DNA of 64,000 nt from assembly GCF_002777255.1 (NCBI RefSeq), contig NZ_CP017634.1:6212903-6276902 (forward strand). Direction: 5' to 3'. Shown here piece by piece: positions 1 to 9,159 of the stretch. Source of the DNA: Candidatus Formimonas warabiya. Its GTDB lineage: Bacteria > Bacillota > Dehalobacteriia > Dehalobacteriales > Dehalobacteriaceae. Numbering within the stretch: position 1 is the first letter of the stretch; each line of letters opens with the position of its first letter. The notes under the pieces were generated by a model, which ran no database searches, was not told where the DNA came from, and worked only from the letters and a program-made list of their open reading frames with translations. The position numbers and the translations under genes are program-made.

Positions 1-1
1 T

Positions 2-244
2 TTTATTTCCTTTGGGATCATCCACGGGGCCACCTGTATTTTACTCATTTTTGCTTCCTTTTGGCGTAAACCGATTCCTGAAATCGTATGGCTTTTTCCC
101 TTGATTGGATTTGTTGCTGCTTTGGTAGCGGAGCTATATTTTCCTAACTGCCGGGGTCCTTACGGGGTTTTAATCAGCAGCGCTTCAACCTGTGTCTTGT
201 TATCCGTTTTTTGCCTGGCTAAGGGCAAAGGTGTTCGCTATTAG
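2..244 (+). CDS. C-terminus of an unidentified membrane protein (partial)
   Basis: An open frame enters from the left edge and ends with TAG at 242-244, giving 80 residues with no start in the window. The visible part has at least three hydrophobic stretches (around residues 1-20, 28-45 and 55-72) separated by short polar turns such as WRKP, which suggests the end of a polytopic membrane protein. I do not recognise the family. It reads in the same direction as the ABC importer operon that follows, but a terminator-like hairpin separates the two, so it probably belongs to an upstream transcript. Confidence 0.55.
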   Translation, partial: FISFGIIHGATCILLIFASFWRKPIPEIVWLFPLIGFVAALVAELYFPNCRGPYGVLISSASTCVLLSVFCLAKGKGVRY

Positions 245-299
245 CAATAAGTTGGGTGAATATTACAAAAATTATGAATAAAAGTGCAAAATCTTCCAG

Positions 300-340
300 G
301 AAACAACTGCTATAATTCTCTTAGGGTTGTTTCTTTTTTT
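300..340 (+). terminator. A/T-rich hairpin with U-tract, overlapping a -10 promoter element
   Basis: GAAACAAC (300-307) can pair with GTTGTTTC (326-333) and is followed by seven T residues, a plausible terminator for the upstream membrane protein gene. The loop contains TGCTATAAT (308-316), an extended -10 element that could start the importer operon. The two readings overlap; only one may be used. Confidence 0.45.
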
Positions 341-362
341 ATAAAAAATGAGGAGGGAGAAA

Positions 363-1952
363 ATGAAACGGGTATTATGGATTTTTCTGGTACTTATTCT
401 TGCGTTGGGGGCAACTGGGTGCGGCAGTTCTTCCCCAAGTGCGGGAAGCGGAAAGCAGAGCGAGAAGACTGTGATCGTAGGTTTGCAGGCGGAACCAACT
501 ACTTTGGATGCCTCTCAGGTTGCGGATTATAATACCAGCCGTGCCGCAATAGATATTTATGATCAGCTGGTAGAGTTTAAGACGGAAAGTACGGAGATTG
601 AACCGGGCCTGGCGGAAAAGTGGGATATGTCTGACGACGGCCTGGAATACACATTTTACTTGCGTAAAGATGTGAAATTTCATGACGGCACCCCCTTCAA
701 TGCCGAAGCGGTGAAATTTACCATTAACCGGCAGATTGACCCCAATCACCCTTACCATGATACGGGAGAGTTCGCTTATGCTGATTTAACTTTTGGTCCG
801 GTGAAAGAAGTTCAAGTGGTGGATGATTACACGGTTAAGATCATTCTGAAAGAACCTTTTTCTCCTTTTCTCAGCAATATGGCGATGCATTCGGCAAGCA
901 TTGTCAGTCCTGCGGCAGTAGAAAAATACGGCAAGGATTTCACGAGAAATCCTGTGGGGACAGGTCCGTTGAAATTTGTCAGTTGGACCCCCGGGGTAGA
1001 AGTGATTTTAGAAAAAAACCCGGATTATTTTAAAGGATCTCCTAAGATTGACAAGGTTATTTTCAAGCCTATTGTGGAGGATCAGACCCGGGTCACCGAA
1101 TTGGAAGCAGGTAATCTGGATCTCATCGTCAACGTGCCTCCTGATGATTTAATACGGATTCAAGAGGCAAAACAGTTCCCCATTGTGGAACAACCGGGCA
1201 TGCACGTGTGGTTTACCACTTTTAATTGCCAGAAGAAACCTTTTAATGATGTCAAGGTGCGCCAGGCGATCAACTATGCCATTGATAAAGAAGCCATTGT
1301 GAAAAACATCCTTCAGGATACCGGAGAGATGGCGAATTCACCTCTTCCTTCCATTGTGTGGGGGCATAATTTTAATCTGAAGAACTATGAATACAATCCG
1401 GAAAAAGCGCAGCAGCTGCTGGATGAGGCAGGGTACCCCGATGGTTTTTCATGTAGTTATTGGATCCCTGAATCCGGCTCGGGCATGCAGCAGCCTACAT
1501 TGATGGCTGCCGCAATTCAGGCTGATTTAGCCAAAGTAGGCATCCAAGTAGAGATTCAAAAGATGGAATGGGGCACCTATCTCGATAAAGTATATGTAGC
1601 TCCGGAGAAGAGTGAATTAGATATGCACCAGATGTCTTTTATCGGGGACAACGGGGATCCGGATAACTTTCTTTATGGACTGCTGAGTGGGGAACAAATT
1701 CCTCCGGTAGGGTTCAATGATTCCTATTATCAGAATCCGGAGGTCGACAAACTGTTAAAGGAAGCAAGAAAAACGGCAGATCACCAGGAGCGGGCACAAA
1801 TGTATGAGCAGGTGCAGGAAATGATTATGGCGGATGCTCCCTGGGTTGCTGTTGATTATGAAAAACAGATTGTGGTCACCAGTCCCCGGTTAAAGAACTT
1901 TAAGCTCCAGCCCAACGGAGTATTCCGGTTTGCTCAGGTTGACCTTGAATAA
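363..1952 (+). CDS. Peptide/nickel-type ABC transporter substrate-binding lipoprotein (SBP_bac_5)
   Basis: A 529-residue extracytoplasmic solute-binding protein of the oligopeptide/dipeptide/nickel family. The N-terminus has a lipoprotein signal (MKRVLWIFLVLILALGATGC) with the lipid-modified Cys at residue 20. The fold signature is visible in the stretches around residues 75-110 (AEKWDMSDDGLEYTFYLRKD) and 190-215 (GTGPLKFVSW). I chose ATG 363 over the in-frame ATG 348 because GAGGAGGGA sits just upstream of 363. It is the first gene of an operon with two permeases and two ATPases. The ligand cannot be read from sequence: peptides, glutathione or nickel chelates are all possible. Confidence 0.9.
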   Translation: MKRVLWIFLVLILALGATGCGSSSPSAGSGKQSEKTVIVGLQAEPTTLDASQVADYNTSRAAIDIYDQLVEFKTESTEIEPGLAEKWDMSDDGLEYTFYLRKDVKFHDGTPFNAEAVKFTINRQIDPNHPYHDTGEFAYADLTFGPVKEVQVVDDYTVKIILKEPFSPFLSNMAMHSASIVSPAAVEKYGKDFTRNPVGTGPLKFVSWTPGVEVILEKNPDYFKGSPKIDKVIFKPIVEDQTRVTELEAGNLDLIVNVPPDDLIRIQEAKQFPIVEQPGMHVWFTTFNCQKKPFNDVKVRQAINYAIDKEAIVKNILQDTGEMANSPLPSIVWGHNFNLKNYEYNPEKAQQLLDEAGYPDGFSCSYWIPESGSGMQQPTLMAAAIQADLAKVGIQVEIQKMEWGTYLDKVYVAPEKSELDMHQMSFIGDNGDPDNFLYGLLSGEQIPPVGFNDSYYQNPEVDKLLKEARKTADHQERAQMYEQVQEMIMADAPWVAVDYEKQIVVTSPRLKNFKLQPNGVFRFAQVDLE

Positions 1953-1982
1953 ACTCAATAAAAAAGGCAGGGGGGAAAAGGA

Positions 1983-2930
1983 GTGCTTTTCTATATTGGC
2001 AAAAGACTGATCGCTCTGATCCCTGTATTACTAGGCGTGAGCATTTTAACTTTTTCCATTATCCATCTTGCTCCCGGAGACCCGGCTCAGATTATTTTGG
2101 GGCCGAAGGCTACGGAAGAGGCTCTCCGCCAGATGAGAGAAGAATTGGGCCTTAATCTCCCCATCTACCAGCAATACCTGAATTGGATGGGAAATATCCT
2201 GCGCGGAGATTGGGGGCGGTCCATTCAGATGAAAATGGACGTATTGCCTCTCATTTGGGGGCACTTCGGCGCCACCATTATTTTGACGATGGTCAGTGCG
2301 GTCCTTGCTTCCCTGGGCGGGATTGTTTTTGGGGTGACCGCCGCCAGCAAAGGGTATACATTTGTGGACCGGTTTTTAATGGTGCTTTCTCTGGTGGGTT
2401 TTTGCATTCCTGTGTTTTGGCTGGGTGTGATGCTGCAGATTCTGTTTGGACTTCATTGGGAATGGCTGCCCATTTCCGGCATGAATTCCCCCGGACAAAC
2501 CGGATTTTTTGACATGATCAGTCACTTGATCCTGCCCGCTGTCAGCCTGTCTGTGGGGTCCGGCGCCATCATTGCCCGGATGACCAGGTCCAGCATGCTG
2601 GAAGTTTTAGAGCAGGATTTTATTCGAACTGCAAAAGCCAAAGGCTTGAGAAGATGGAAGGTGGTATATCGGCATGCCCTCAAGAACGCCTTTATTCCCA
2701 TCTTAACCGTGATCGGCATGGAGGTAGGGTTTCTTTTGGCCGGCGCAATTCTCGTGGAAACAGTTTTTTCCTGGCCGGGAATTGGAACTTTAATGGTAAA
2801 AGGAATTCTAGCCCGTGACTTTCCGCTGGTGCAAGGGATTGTGCTTTTTGTTGCCACGACTTATGTGCTGCTAAATTTGGTGGTCGATATTTTTTATGCC
2901 TACCTGGATCCCAGGATCAAATACAACTAG
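1983..2930 (+). CDS. dppB: ABC transporter permease, DppB/OppB type
   Basis: A 315-residue inner-membrane permease with about six membrane segments, starting GTG after an AGGGGGG-type ribosome site. The binding-protein-dependent permease (EAA) loop is visible near residues 210-240 (TAKAKGLRRWKVVYRHALKNAF begins there). The N-terminal LIPVLLGVSILTFSIIHLAPGDP pattern, quoted here only in part, is typical of DppB. It forms the heteromeric channel with the next gene and starts 30 bases after the binding protein gene. Ends in TAG. The symbol reflects family, not a proven substrate. Confidence 0.9.
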   Translation: MLFYIGKRLIALIPVLLGVSILTFSIIHLAPGDPAQIILGPKATEEALRQMREELGLNLPIYQQYLNWMGNILRGDWGRSIQMKMDVLPLIWGHFGATIILTMVSAVLASLGGIVFGVTAASKGYTFVDRFLMVLSLVGFCIPVFWLGVMLQILFGLHWEWLPISGMNSPGQTGFFDMISHLILPAVSLSVGSGAIIARMTRSSMLEVLEQDFIRTAKAKGLRRWKVVYRHALKNAFIPILTVIGMEVGFLLAGAILVETVFSWPGIGTLMVKGILARDFPLVQGIVLFVATTYVLLNLVVDIFYAYLDPRIKYN

Positions 2931-2941
2931 GAGGTGGGGCA

Positions 2942-3832
2942 GTGCGCCGGAAAGAAAATGTGGCGCCGGAGGCCCGGAAAGGCGGCCCTTGGGCGGATGC
3001 CTGGAAAAAGCTTCGTGGGGACAAAGCCGCTCTTGTGGGGGCATTTGTTCTGATCGTGATTATTGGGTTAGGTATTCTGGCCCCGGTGTTGCCGATCGCT
3101 GATCCTAATAAACCTGATCTTACCCTGCGGCTTTCCCCGGTGGGATTTTCGGGGCACTTCTTAGGTACCGACGAATTGGGCAGGGATCTGCTCAGCCGTT
3201 TAATCTGGGGAGGACGTGCTTCTGTGGCCGTGGGTTTCTTGGCCGTAGCGACGGCTTGCTTTTTCGGCACTATTTTGGGTTTGCTTGCCGGTTATTTTCA
3301 AGGTTATTTTGACACTTTGATCATGCGTTCGATGGATATTTTAATGGCTTTTCCCTACGTTTTACTGGCCATTGCCATTATTGCCGCACTGGGTCCGGGC
3401 CTCATGAACACCATGGTTGCCATCAGTATTGTCGGCATACCATATTATGCCAGGATCGTGAGAGGAACAACTTTAACTTTTCGGGAAATGGAGTTTGTCA
3501 TGGCAGAAAGGGCGATGGGGGCAGGGCATTTCCACATTGTCTTGCGCCATATTTTACCCAATTGTCTTCCTCCCTTGATCGTGGCGGCCAGTTTGGACGT
3601 TGGCTGGATGATTCTGGCAGCCTCCGGCATGAGCTTCTTAGGACTTGGTGCCCAGCCCCCCCTGGCGGAATGGGGTGTGATGTTAAGTGAAGGGAGAAAA
3701 TATATTCGGGTAGCCCTGCACACCAGTCTTTTTCCCGGCCTGGCCATTTTCTTGGTCGTGATGTCCCTGAATCTTTTAGGAGACGGTCTCCGGGATGCCC
3801 TGGATCCTAAGACAAATAAAGGAGTGGATTAG
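2942..3832 (+). CDS. dppC: ABC transporter permease, DppC/OppC type
   Basis: A 296-residue partner permease starting GTG at 2942 behind TAGGAGGTGG. It has the N-terminal OppC_N segment, the FLGTDELGRDLLSRLIWG motif (about residues 73-90) that marks DppC/OppC, and an EAA loop near residues 180-212 (AERAMGAGHFHIVLRHILPN). About six membrane spans. It lies 11 bases after dppB and ends in TAG just before the DUF1028 gene, so translation is probably coupled. Confidence 0.9.
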   Translation: MRRKENVAPEARKGGPWADAWKKLRGDKAALVGAFVLIVIIGLGILAPVLPIADPNKPDLTLRLSPVGFSGHFLGTDELGRDLLSRLIWGGRASVAVGFLAVATACFFGTILGLLAGYFQGYFDTLIMRSMDILMAFPYVLLAIAIIAALGPGLMNTMVAISIVGIPYYARIVRGTTLTFREMEFVMAERAMGAGHFHIVLRHILPNCLPPLIVAASLDVGWMILAASGMSFLGLGAQPPLAEWGVMLSEGRKYIRVALHTSLFPGLAIFLVVMSLNLLGDGLRDALDPKTNKGVD

Positions 3833-3833
3833 C

Positions 3834-4691
3834 GTGACATTTTCTATTGTCGGTTTTGACCCGGAATCGGGCGAATTGGGGGTAGCGGTGGCATCCAAAT
3901 TCCTGGCGGTGGGAGCTTTTGTCCCTTTTGCCAGAGCAGGGGTGGGAGCGGTGGCCACCCAGTCCCTAACCAATTCGGATTATGGTTTATTAGGCCTCGA
4001 ACTGCTTGCTTCCGGTGGGACACCGGAAGAAGTGCTGAGACAGATTCTGAAAAATGACCCTGATTTTGCCGTTCGCCAGGTGGGGATGGTGAATGCCCAG
4101 GGAAAAAGCGCCACGTTTACCGGGGAAAAGTGCTTTACCTGGGCCGGAGGCATTGCCGGACCTAACTTTGCTTGTCAGGGCAACATCCTTGTGGGGGAAG
4201 AAACAATAAAGGCGATGGTAGATTGTTTTCAGGCCGAAAAGGGACATTTGGCCCAGCGCCTGCTCCACGCTTTGCTGGCTGGTGACCGGGCCGGCGGAGA
4301 CCGGCGGGGAAGGCAATCCGCCGCGATCCTTGTGGTAAAAGAAAAGGCGGGTTATGGAGGACATGACCGGGCGGTGGATTTGCGCATTGATGATCATCGG
4401 GATCCGATTCCGGCTTTAATAGGCTTATATCAACTGCATAAATTATATTTTGAGCCGCCCCGGCCGGAAGACATTTTAAGAATCGACGCCATACTGCGCC
4501 GGACGCTGGAAAACCATTTGCGGGATTTAGCGTATCTCCAGGAGGGGCCGGTTTCTGATGAAAAATTTTACGAGGCGCTGAACAGCTTTCAACTTATGGA
4601 AAATTTTGATGAACGGATCCTGGAAAATGGGTATATAGATGTTCAGGTGGTAAACTATCTGGAAAAAATGGTGCAGGGACAAAGGGGATAA
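3834..4691 (+). CDS. DUF1028 family protein (putative Ntn-hydrolase-like)
   Basis: A 285-residue protein starting GTG 3834 (GGAGTGG upstream). The N-terminus TFSIVGFDPESGELGVAVAS and the following VGAVATQS segment match the conserved start of DUF1028 proteins, which resemble N-terminal-nucleophile hydrolases and often sit near peptide transporters. The family function is not established. Here it is placed inside an importer operon, one base after the dppC stop and before the ATPases, which suggests it acts on the imported compound or a product of it. The C-terminal third (after about residue 215) is less conserved. Confidence 0.8.
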   Translation: MTFSIVGFDPESGELGVAVASKFLAVGAFVPFARAGVGAVATQSLTNSDYGLLGLELLASGGTPEEVLRQILKNDPDFAVRQVGMVNAQGKSATFTGEKCFTWAGGIAGPNFACQGNILVGEETIKAMVDCFQAEKGHLAQRLLHALLAGDRAGGDRRGRQSAAILVVKEKAGYGGHDRAVDLRIDDHRDPIPALIGLYQLHKLYFEPPRPEDILRIDAILRRTLENHLRDLAYLQEGPVSDEKFYEALNSFQLMENFDERILENGYIDVQVVNYLEKMVQGQRG

Positions 4692-4693
4692 AC

Positions 4694-5656
4694 ATGGAAG
4701 AACTGTTAGAGGTAAAGGATCTCACGGTGTCTTTTAAAAAAGGCAGGAGATTTGTCCCGGTGGTGGAAAACCTAGGTTTTGGGATGATCAAGGGAGAAAC
4801 TTTGGGGATCGTGGGGGAGTCTGGATGCGGAAAAAGCGTCACGGCCTTATCCATCATGGGGCTTTTGCCAAAAGGGGCCGCCCGCGTAGAGGGTAAAATC
4901 AGATTTAACGGTAAGGATCTCCACCAGTTTCGGGAAGAAGAGTTCTCCCGCCTGAGGGGACAGGAGATAGCAATGATTTTCCAGGATCCCTTGACATCTC
5001 TGGATCCGGTCTTTTCCATCGGCAGTCAGTTGATGGAAGGGATTAGCGAACATACCCGGTGCCGGAAAAAGGAGGCGTTTTCCCAAAGCGTAGAGATGTT
5101 GAGAAAGGTGGGTATTCCCAGAGCGGAAGAAATCATGGATGAGTTTCCCCACCAATTGTCCGGAGGTATGCGCCAGCGTGTGATGATTGCCGGGGCCATG
5201 TGCTGTCATCCGGATCTTCTGATCGCGGATGAGCCTACGACAGCTTTGGATGTGACGATTCAGGCCCAGATTCTGGACTTGATGGGGAGTTTGCAGGACG
5301 AATTCAAAACGGCCATTATTTTAATTACCCATGATATGGGTGTCGTGGCAGAAATGTGTGACCGGGTCATGATTATGTATGCAGGAAAAATAATGGAAGA
5401 GGGAAGTGTGAAGGACATTTTCCGGGATCCGAAGCACCAGTATACCGTGGGGCTGATGAATTCTATTCCCAGCAAAGGAGAAGGAAAGAAATATCTCTTT
5501 TCTATTAAGGGAACAGTTCCTTTACCCGAGGAAATGCCTGCAGGATGCCGTTTTGCTCCCCGTTGTGAGGCAGCGCAGGCCCAGTGCCTGTATCATCAAC
5601 CACCTAGAGTAGAAATAGGGCCGGGACATTTTACCAGCTGCTGGCTCTATTCTTAG
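4694..5656 (+). CDS. dppD: ABC transporter ATP-binding protein, DppD/OppD type
   Basis: A 320-residue cytoplasmic ATPase. Walker A GESGCGKS is at residues 41-48, the signature LSGGMRQRV near 153-161, Walker B LLIADEPT near 173-180, and the C-terminal oligopeptide-transporter extension with CRFAPRC and later Cys residues near 285-305. It starts ATG 4694, two bases after the DUF1028 stop, and ends in TAG. Together with the next gene it powers the importer. Confidence 0.92.
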   Translation: MEELLEVKDLTVSFKKGRRFVPVVENLGFGMIKGETLGIVGESGCGKSVTALSIMGLLPKGAARVEGKIRFNGKDLHQFREEEFSRLRGQEIAMIFQDPLTSLDPVFSIGSQLMEGISEHTRCRKKEAFSQSVEMLRKVGIPRAEEIMDEFPHQLSGGMRQRVMIAGAMCCHPDLLIADEPTTALDVTIQAQILDLMGSLQDEFKTAIILITHDMGVVAEMCDRVMIMYAGKIMEEGSVKDIFRDPKHQYTVGLMNSIPSKGEGKKYLFSIKGTVPLPEEMPAGCRFAPRCEAAQAQCLYHQPPRVEIGPGHFTSCWLYS

Positions 5657-5673
5657 AAGGGTAGGGAACTTTT

Positions 5674-6657
5674 ATGGATGATAAGGTGAGAAAACCCGAT
5701 CTCTTGATCGTAAAAAATTTGAAAAAATATTTTCCCGTAAAAAAAGGCTTTTTCCAAAGGATTGTGGGGGATGTAAAAGCCGTCGATGACGTTTCTTTTA
5801 CGCTACAGGATGGCGAAACCTTTGGTTTAGTAGGAGAGAGCGGATGCGGAAAATCAACGACAGGGCGGACTGTGCTCCAATTGTTGCCGCCTACTTCCGG
5901 AGAAGTTTGGTATCAGGGCAAGGATTTGACGAAAATGAATTTTAACCAGCTGCGCCGGATCCGTGAGGATATTCAAATGATTTTTCAGGATCCCTATTCT
6001 TCCCTGAATCCGAGAATGACGATTCGGAAAATTCTCCTGGAACCTTTTGTGATTCATCATAAGTACAGCAAAAAGGAGCGGGAAGAACGGGTAGACCGGG
6101 TTCTTGAAGTGGTTGGTCTAACCAGGGCCCATGGGGATCGTTATCCCCATGAGTTTAGCGGGGGTCAGCGGCAAAGAATAGGGATTGCCCGGGCCCTGAT
6201 CTTTCAGCCTAAAATTATTTTTGCCGATGAGCCTGTTTCCGCTTTGGATGTGTCCGTTCAGGCCCAGGTATTGAACTTGATGCGGGATTTGCAGGAGGAG
6301 TTTAAACTGACCTATCTCTTTATTGCCCATGATTTAAGTGTGGTCAAACATTTTTGCACTCGAATCGGGGTGATGTATTTGGGCAGGCTGGTAGAATTGG
6401 CGGCAAAAAGGGCAATTAGTGATCTCCCCCTGCACCCTTATACAAAGGCTTTGATGTCTGCTGTCCCGGTACCGGACCCGGAAGTGAAGCGGCACCGCAT
6501 CATCCTAACGGGGGATGTACCTAACCCTCAGAATCCGCCTTCCGGTTGCAGTTTTCATCCCAGGTGCCAGAGCTGCTTTGACAGGTGTAAGGAGGCAAGG
6601 CCGGAGTTAAAGGAAATTGCTTCAGGTCACTATGTCGCGTGCCATCTGTACGGGTAA
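5674..6657 (+). CDS. dppF: ABC transporter ATP-binding protein, DppF/OppF type
   Basis: A 327-residue ATPase. Walker A GESGCGKS at residues 54-61, signature FSGGQRQRI near 163-171, Walker B IIFADEPVSALD near 183-194, and the Cys-containing C-terminal extension (CSFHPRC) near 290-300. It starts ATG 5674 after AGAAGGGTAGGG, 17 bases after dppD, and ends with TAA immediately followed by TGA. It is the last gene of the importer operon; a terminator follows at 6744. Confidence 0.92.
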   Translation: MDDKVRKPDLLIVKNLKKYFPVKKGFFQRIVGDVKAVDDVSFTLQDGETFGLVGESGCGKSTTGRTVLQLLPPTSGEVWYQGKDLTKMNFNQLRRIREDIQMIFQDPYSSLNPRMTIRKILLEPFVIHHKYSKKEREERVDRVLEVVGLTRAHGDRYPHEFSGGQRQRIGIARALIFQPKIIFADEPVSALDVSVQAQVLNLMRDLQEEFKLTYLFIAHDLSVVKHFCTRIGVMYLGRLVELAAKRAISDLPLHPYTKALMSAVPVPDPEVKRHRIILTGDVPNPQNPPSGCSFHPRCQSCFDRCKEARPELKEIASGHYVACHLYG

Positions 6658-6743
6658 TGATAAGCTGACGGATCGGGAGAGGAAGGCTATTGGGTTAGGA
6701 ATATTTTTGGACGGTAAACAAAATTGAGGAGAATTGAAAATAA

Positions 6744-6780
6744 GAAAACCGGTACTTGGATGGAGTACCGGTTTTCTTTC
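6744..6780 (+). terminator. Rho-independent terminator of the importer operon
   Basis: GAAAACCGGTACT (6744-6756) pairs perfectly with AGTACCGGTTTTC (6764-6776) around a 7-base loop, followed by a short T-rich stretch. It lies 87 bases after dppF. The convergent ycdB-like gene ends at 6836, so the stem may serve both strands. Confidence 0.85.
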
Positions 6781-6835
6781 TTATGTGCCCGGCATGGGCA
6801 CGTATTTGGCACTAAAAGTCTGCTATGAGTTCAGG

Positions 6836-8971
6836 CTATTTTTCTGTTTTCAAATATTTGACCAGAATCGCGCAAGCTTCGCCTTTTAAGGCTTTCGTTT
6901 GGGGATTGAAGTTGGCGCCGTCCCCGCTCATGATACCCAGTCCGCTGACAATGGCCACGTAGCCTGCATAGCCTGGCGTAATCTTTGCCGCATCCTTAAA
7001 GTCAACCTTGTAAATATTTAATGTGGCATATTTGTCGCCTACCATAGTACGGGTGAGGTACTTAGCCAATTCTTCCCTGGTGACAGACGCGGAAGGATTC
7101 ATTTCTTTTGCCGTGATCAGGCCGGATTGTTTTGCCTGCTGGTAATAGCTGTCATACCAGTTTCCTTCCGTAGAATCCGTGAGGTAGCTGTTTGTTGATT
7201 TCACTAAAGCTTTCATGATTTCGGCTTGAGTAATCTCCCCATTGGGTTGGAAAAGACCGTTCTCATAATGCAGTAAACCTAATTGGTTTAGCGTGTTGAT
7301 CGCTTGTTCTGCCCAATGGCCTTTAATATCCGTAATCTCCGAAACATTGTGATCTTTGACCGGTTCTCCGTCAAAGCCGATCATTTCGCCGCTCTGGGCG
7401 TTGAAACGATAGCTTTCCAGAGGCGCAAGCTTATAAACCAGTCGTAAATTCTGATCCTTATCTTTGGAGTAGACTAAGATCATGTGATTTTCGGCAAAAA
7501 AGTCAGCAGTAAACTGGGTCTGATCCAACACCTGATCGGTTGCGGGAAAATCCAGGTCTAAAAAGCGGATCCGGAAACTGCTGATTTTCCCTGTGTAGCT
7601 GTCCACCGTAGCATTGACATAATTTTGGCTAAAAGGAATGCCGTCGACTAACCGTTCATAAGGGAAAAAATAATTGGGCTGATTGTTGTCGTCCTGAGCC
7701 GGATAAGGCCTGACATAATTGTCGGTTTGTGCTCGCAGGTTGCCCACAACTTCAGGATAATTGTCCTCCAAAAAACTGGTGACTAGTTTTTCTGCTGCGG
7801 ATTTACTTTTGATTTTAAGAGACCTTTGATCCAATGGTACGCTGCTATCAATGGGATTGTTGTTTTCACTAAAATCAAAGGCCAGGACTTTTCCGGTTTT
7901 GGCATCAATCTCGGCACTGGCCCAGCCATAATGGTCTTTTTCTTCCCGGTTCCACTGGAAGGACCAGATTCTAAGTTCCGGAAAATCCCAATCTTTATTG
8001 AGACTGGCCCCGTTTAACTTGAAATTGTCCGGGACGCCGGCCGCTTTTTTGGCAATCTCTAAGGCGCTTTCTTTGGAAATCAAGCCTTTTAATTCATCGG
8101 CAATTCTTTGTTCAATGGGTGATAAGGCCGGTTTTTGGGCATCATTGGCTGCTTCGCCGCCCCCCATCATGCTCTTGCGGTCATAATAAGGGCCGTAATA
8201 GTCATCTTGCACAATTTCCCCGCTGGAAGCATCAATGGCGACCTGATAAGGGTTGTTGATTTCATAAATCGTCATAATGGGCTTGCTGGTGGTCCCGCTG
8301 GTTTGAGGCTTTAAATATTTTAATTCAAAACCGAATTTTTCTGTGAAGATCTTTTCTGCCTCCCCCAGGGTCAGCTTGGGCGTTTTAGCCGTAACATTGA
8401 TTTTTTCCCAGCTCACATTGAAACTGCGTACCTGACCTGTTTGGCCGTTGACTTCCACGCTGATATTGTTGGCCGGATATTCCACTCCGTTAATCACGCG
8501 GTTAAAGCTGTACTGATGAAATACAGGTCCACCGTAGGATGTTTCGTTATTAGGTTTCAGAATAATTTGATTTGCTTTGGAAGGCGCAACCTTTTTGATG
8601 AAATTAAGGGCGATGCTTTCCCCCTCTTTCCGGGATATTTTTGGAATGCTGCTGTATTTTCCCGTATAATCCTGGGGGTCATAAGCGTTATACCCCGCTA
8701 TTTCACCGCTATCCGCATCAACCCTTACATTGACCTCACCATCGCCTTTGTTGTTATACCAGCGCAGTGACCAGACATTGGCATATTCGTTCTGTTCATA
8801 AGTGGAGTCAAACTGGTCAAGGGACGAGGAAATTTGGAAAAGGCCTTTCGCAATCTCGATGGCTTTTTCCACTTGGATCGGGGCATTGCTCGGCTCTTGA
8901 GCAATAGAGGCCAGAGGCACGGTAGCCAGAATCAGTCCCATGATGATGAACAGGGCAAGAGTCTTTTTCAT
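6836..8971 (-). CDS. Secreted YcdB/YcdC-repeat protein with C-terminal S-layer homology domains
   Basis: A 711-residue exported protein. Residues 1-25 are a Sec signal peptide (MKKTLALFIIMGLILATVPL then ASIAQ). Residues about 30-540 hold YcdB/YcdC-type repeats, related to PepSY-like propeptide folds, recognisable from repeated patterns of the kind DADSGEIAGY, VNGQTGQVRSF, DASSGEIV, DAKTGKVLAF and DSYTGKISSF. Residues about 555-708 contain three S-layer homology segments (DIKGHWAEQAINTL; WYDSYYQQAKQSGLI; YAGYVAIVSGLGIMSG), which anchor proteins to secondary cell-wall polymer. A GGGAGGG site precedes ATG 8971. It ends in TAG. Likely a surface protein; no enzyme activity is evident. Confidence 0.85.
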   Translation of the reverse strand: MKKTLALFIIMGLILATVPLASIAQEPSNAPIQVEKAIEIAKGLFQISSSLDQFDSTYEQNEYANVWSLRWYNNKGDGEVNVRVDADSGEIAGYNAYDPQDYTGKYSSIPKISRKEGESIALNFIKKVAPSKANQIILKPNNETSYGGPVFHQYSFNRVINGVEYPANNISVEVNGQTGQVRSFNVSWEKINVTAKTPKLTLGEAEKIFTEKFGFELKYLKPQTSGTTSKPIMTIYEINNPYQVAIDASSGEIVQDDYYGPYYDRKSMMGGGEAANDAQKPALSPIEQRIADELKGLISKESALEIAKKAAGVPDNFKLNGASLNKDWDFPELRIWSFQWNREEKDHYGWASAEIDAKTGKVLAFDFSENNNPIDSSVPLDQRSLKIKSKSAAEKLVTSFLEDNYPEVVGNLRAQTDNYVRPYPAQDDNNQPNYFFPYERLVDGIPFSQNYVNATVDSYTGKISSFRIRFLDLDFPATDQVLDQTQFTADFFAENHMILVYSKDKDQNLRLVYKLAPLESYRFNAQSGEMIGFDGEPVKDHNVSEITDIKGHWAEQAINTLNQLGLLHYENGLFQPNGEITQAEIMKALVKSTNSYLTDSTEGNWYDSYYQQAKQSGLITAKEMNPSASVTREELAKYLTRTMVGDKYATLNIYKVDFKDAAKITPGYAGYVAIVSGLGIMSGDGANFNPQTKALKGEACAILVKYLKTEK

Positions 8972-9097
8972 TAACTTTAATCCCTCCCGATATGATTTAC
9001 TTATATAGACTAGTGGATGGGCACAAAAGTTTCCATCAAAATTATTTTTGTGAGAATATTATAAAGTTTCCTTTTACTTTTGGGCGGGATTCTATAG

Positions 9098-9103
9098 TAT
9101 AAT
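9098..9103 (+). promoter_or_regulatory. Probable -10 element for the ynfA-type gene
   Basis: TATAAT at 9098-9103 lies 57 bases before the start of the UPF0060 gene. The -35 region upstream (around 9075-9081) is weak, so this rests on the -10 match and position only. Confidence 0.4.
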
Positions 9104-9159
9104 TTTTCTGTTATTGATCTTAAAATAGGACGAAAGGCAAATTTGTCCGGGAGGAAGTT

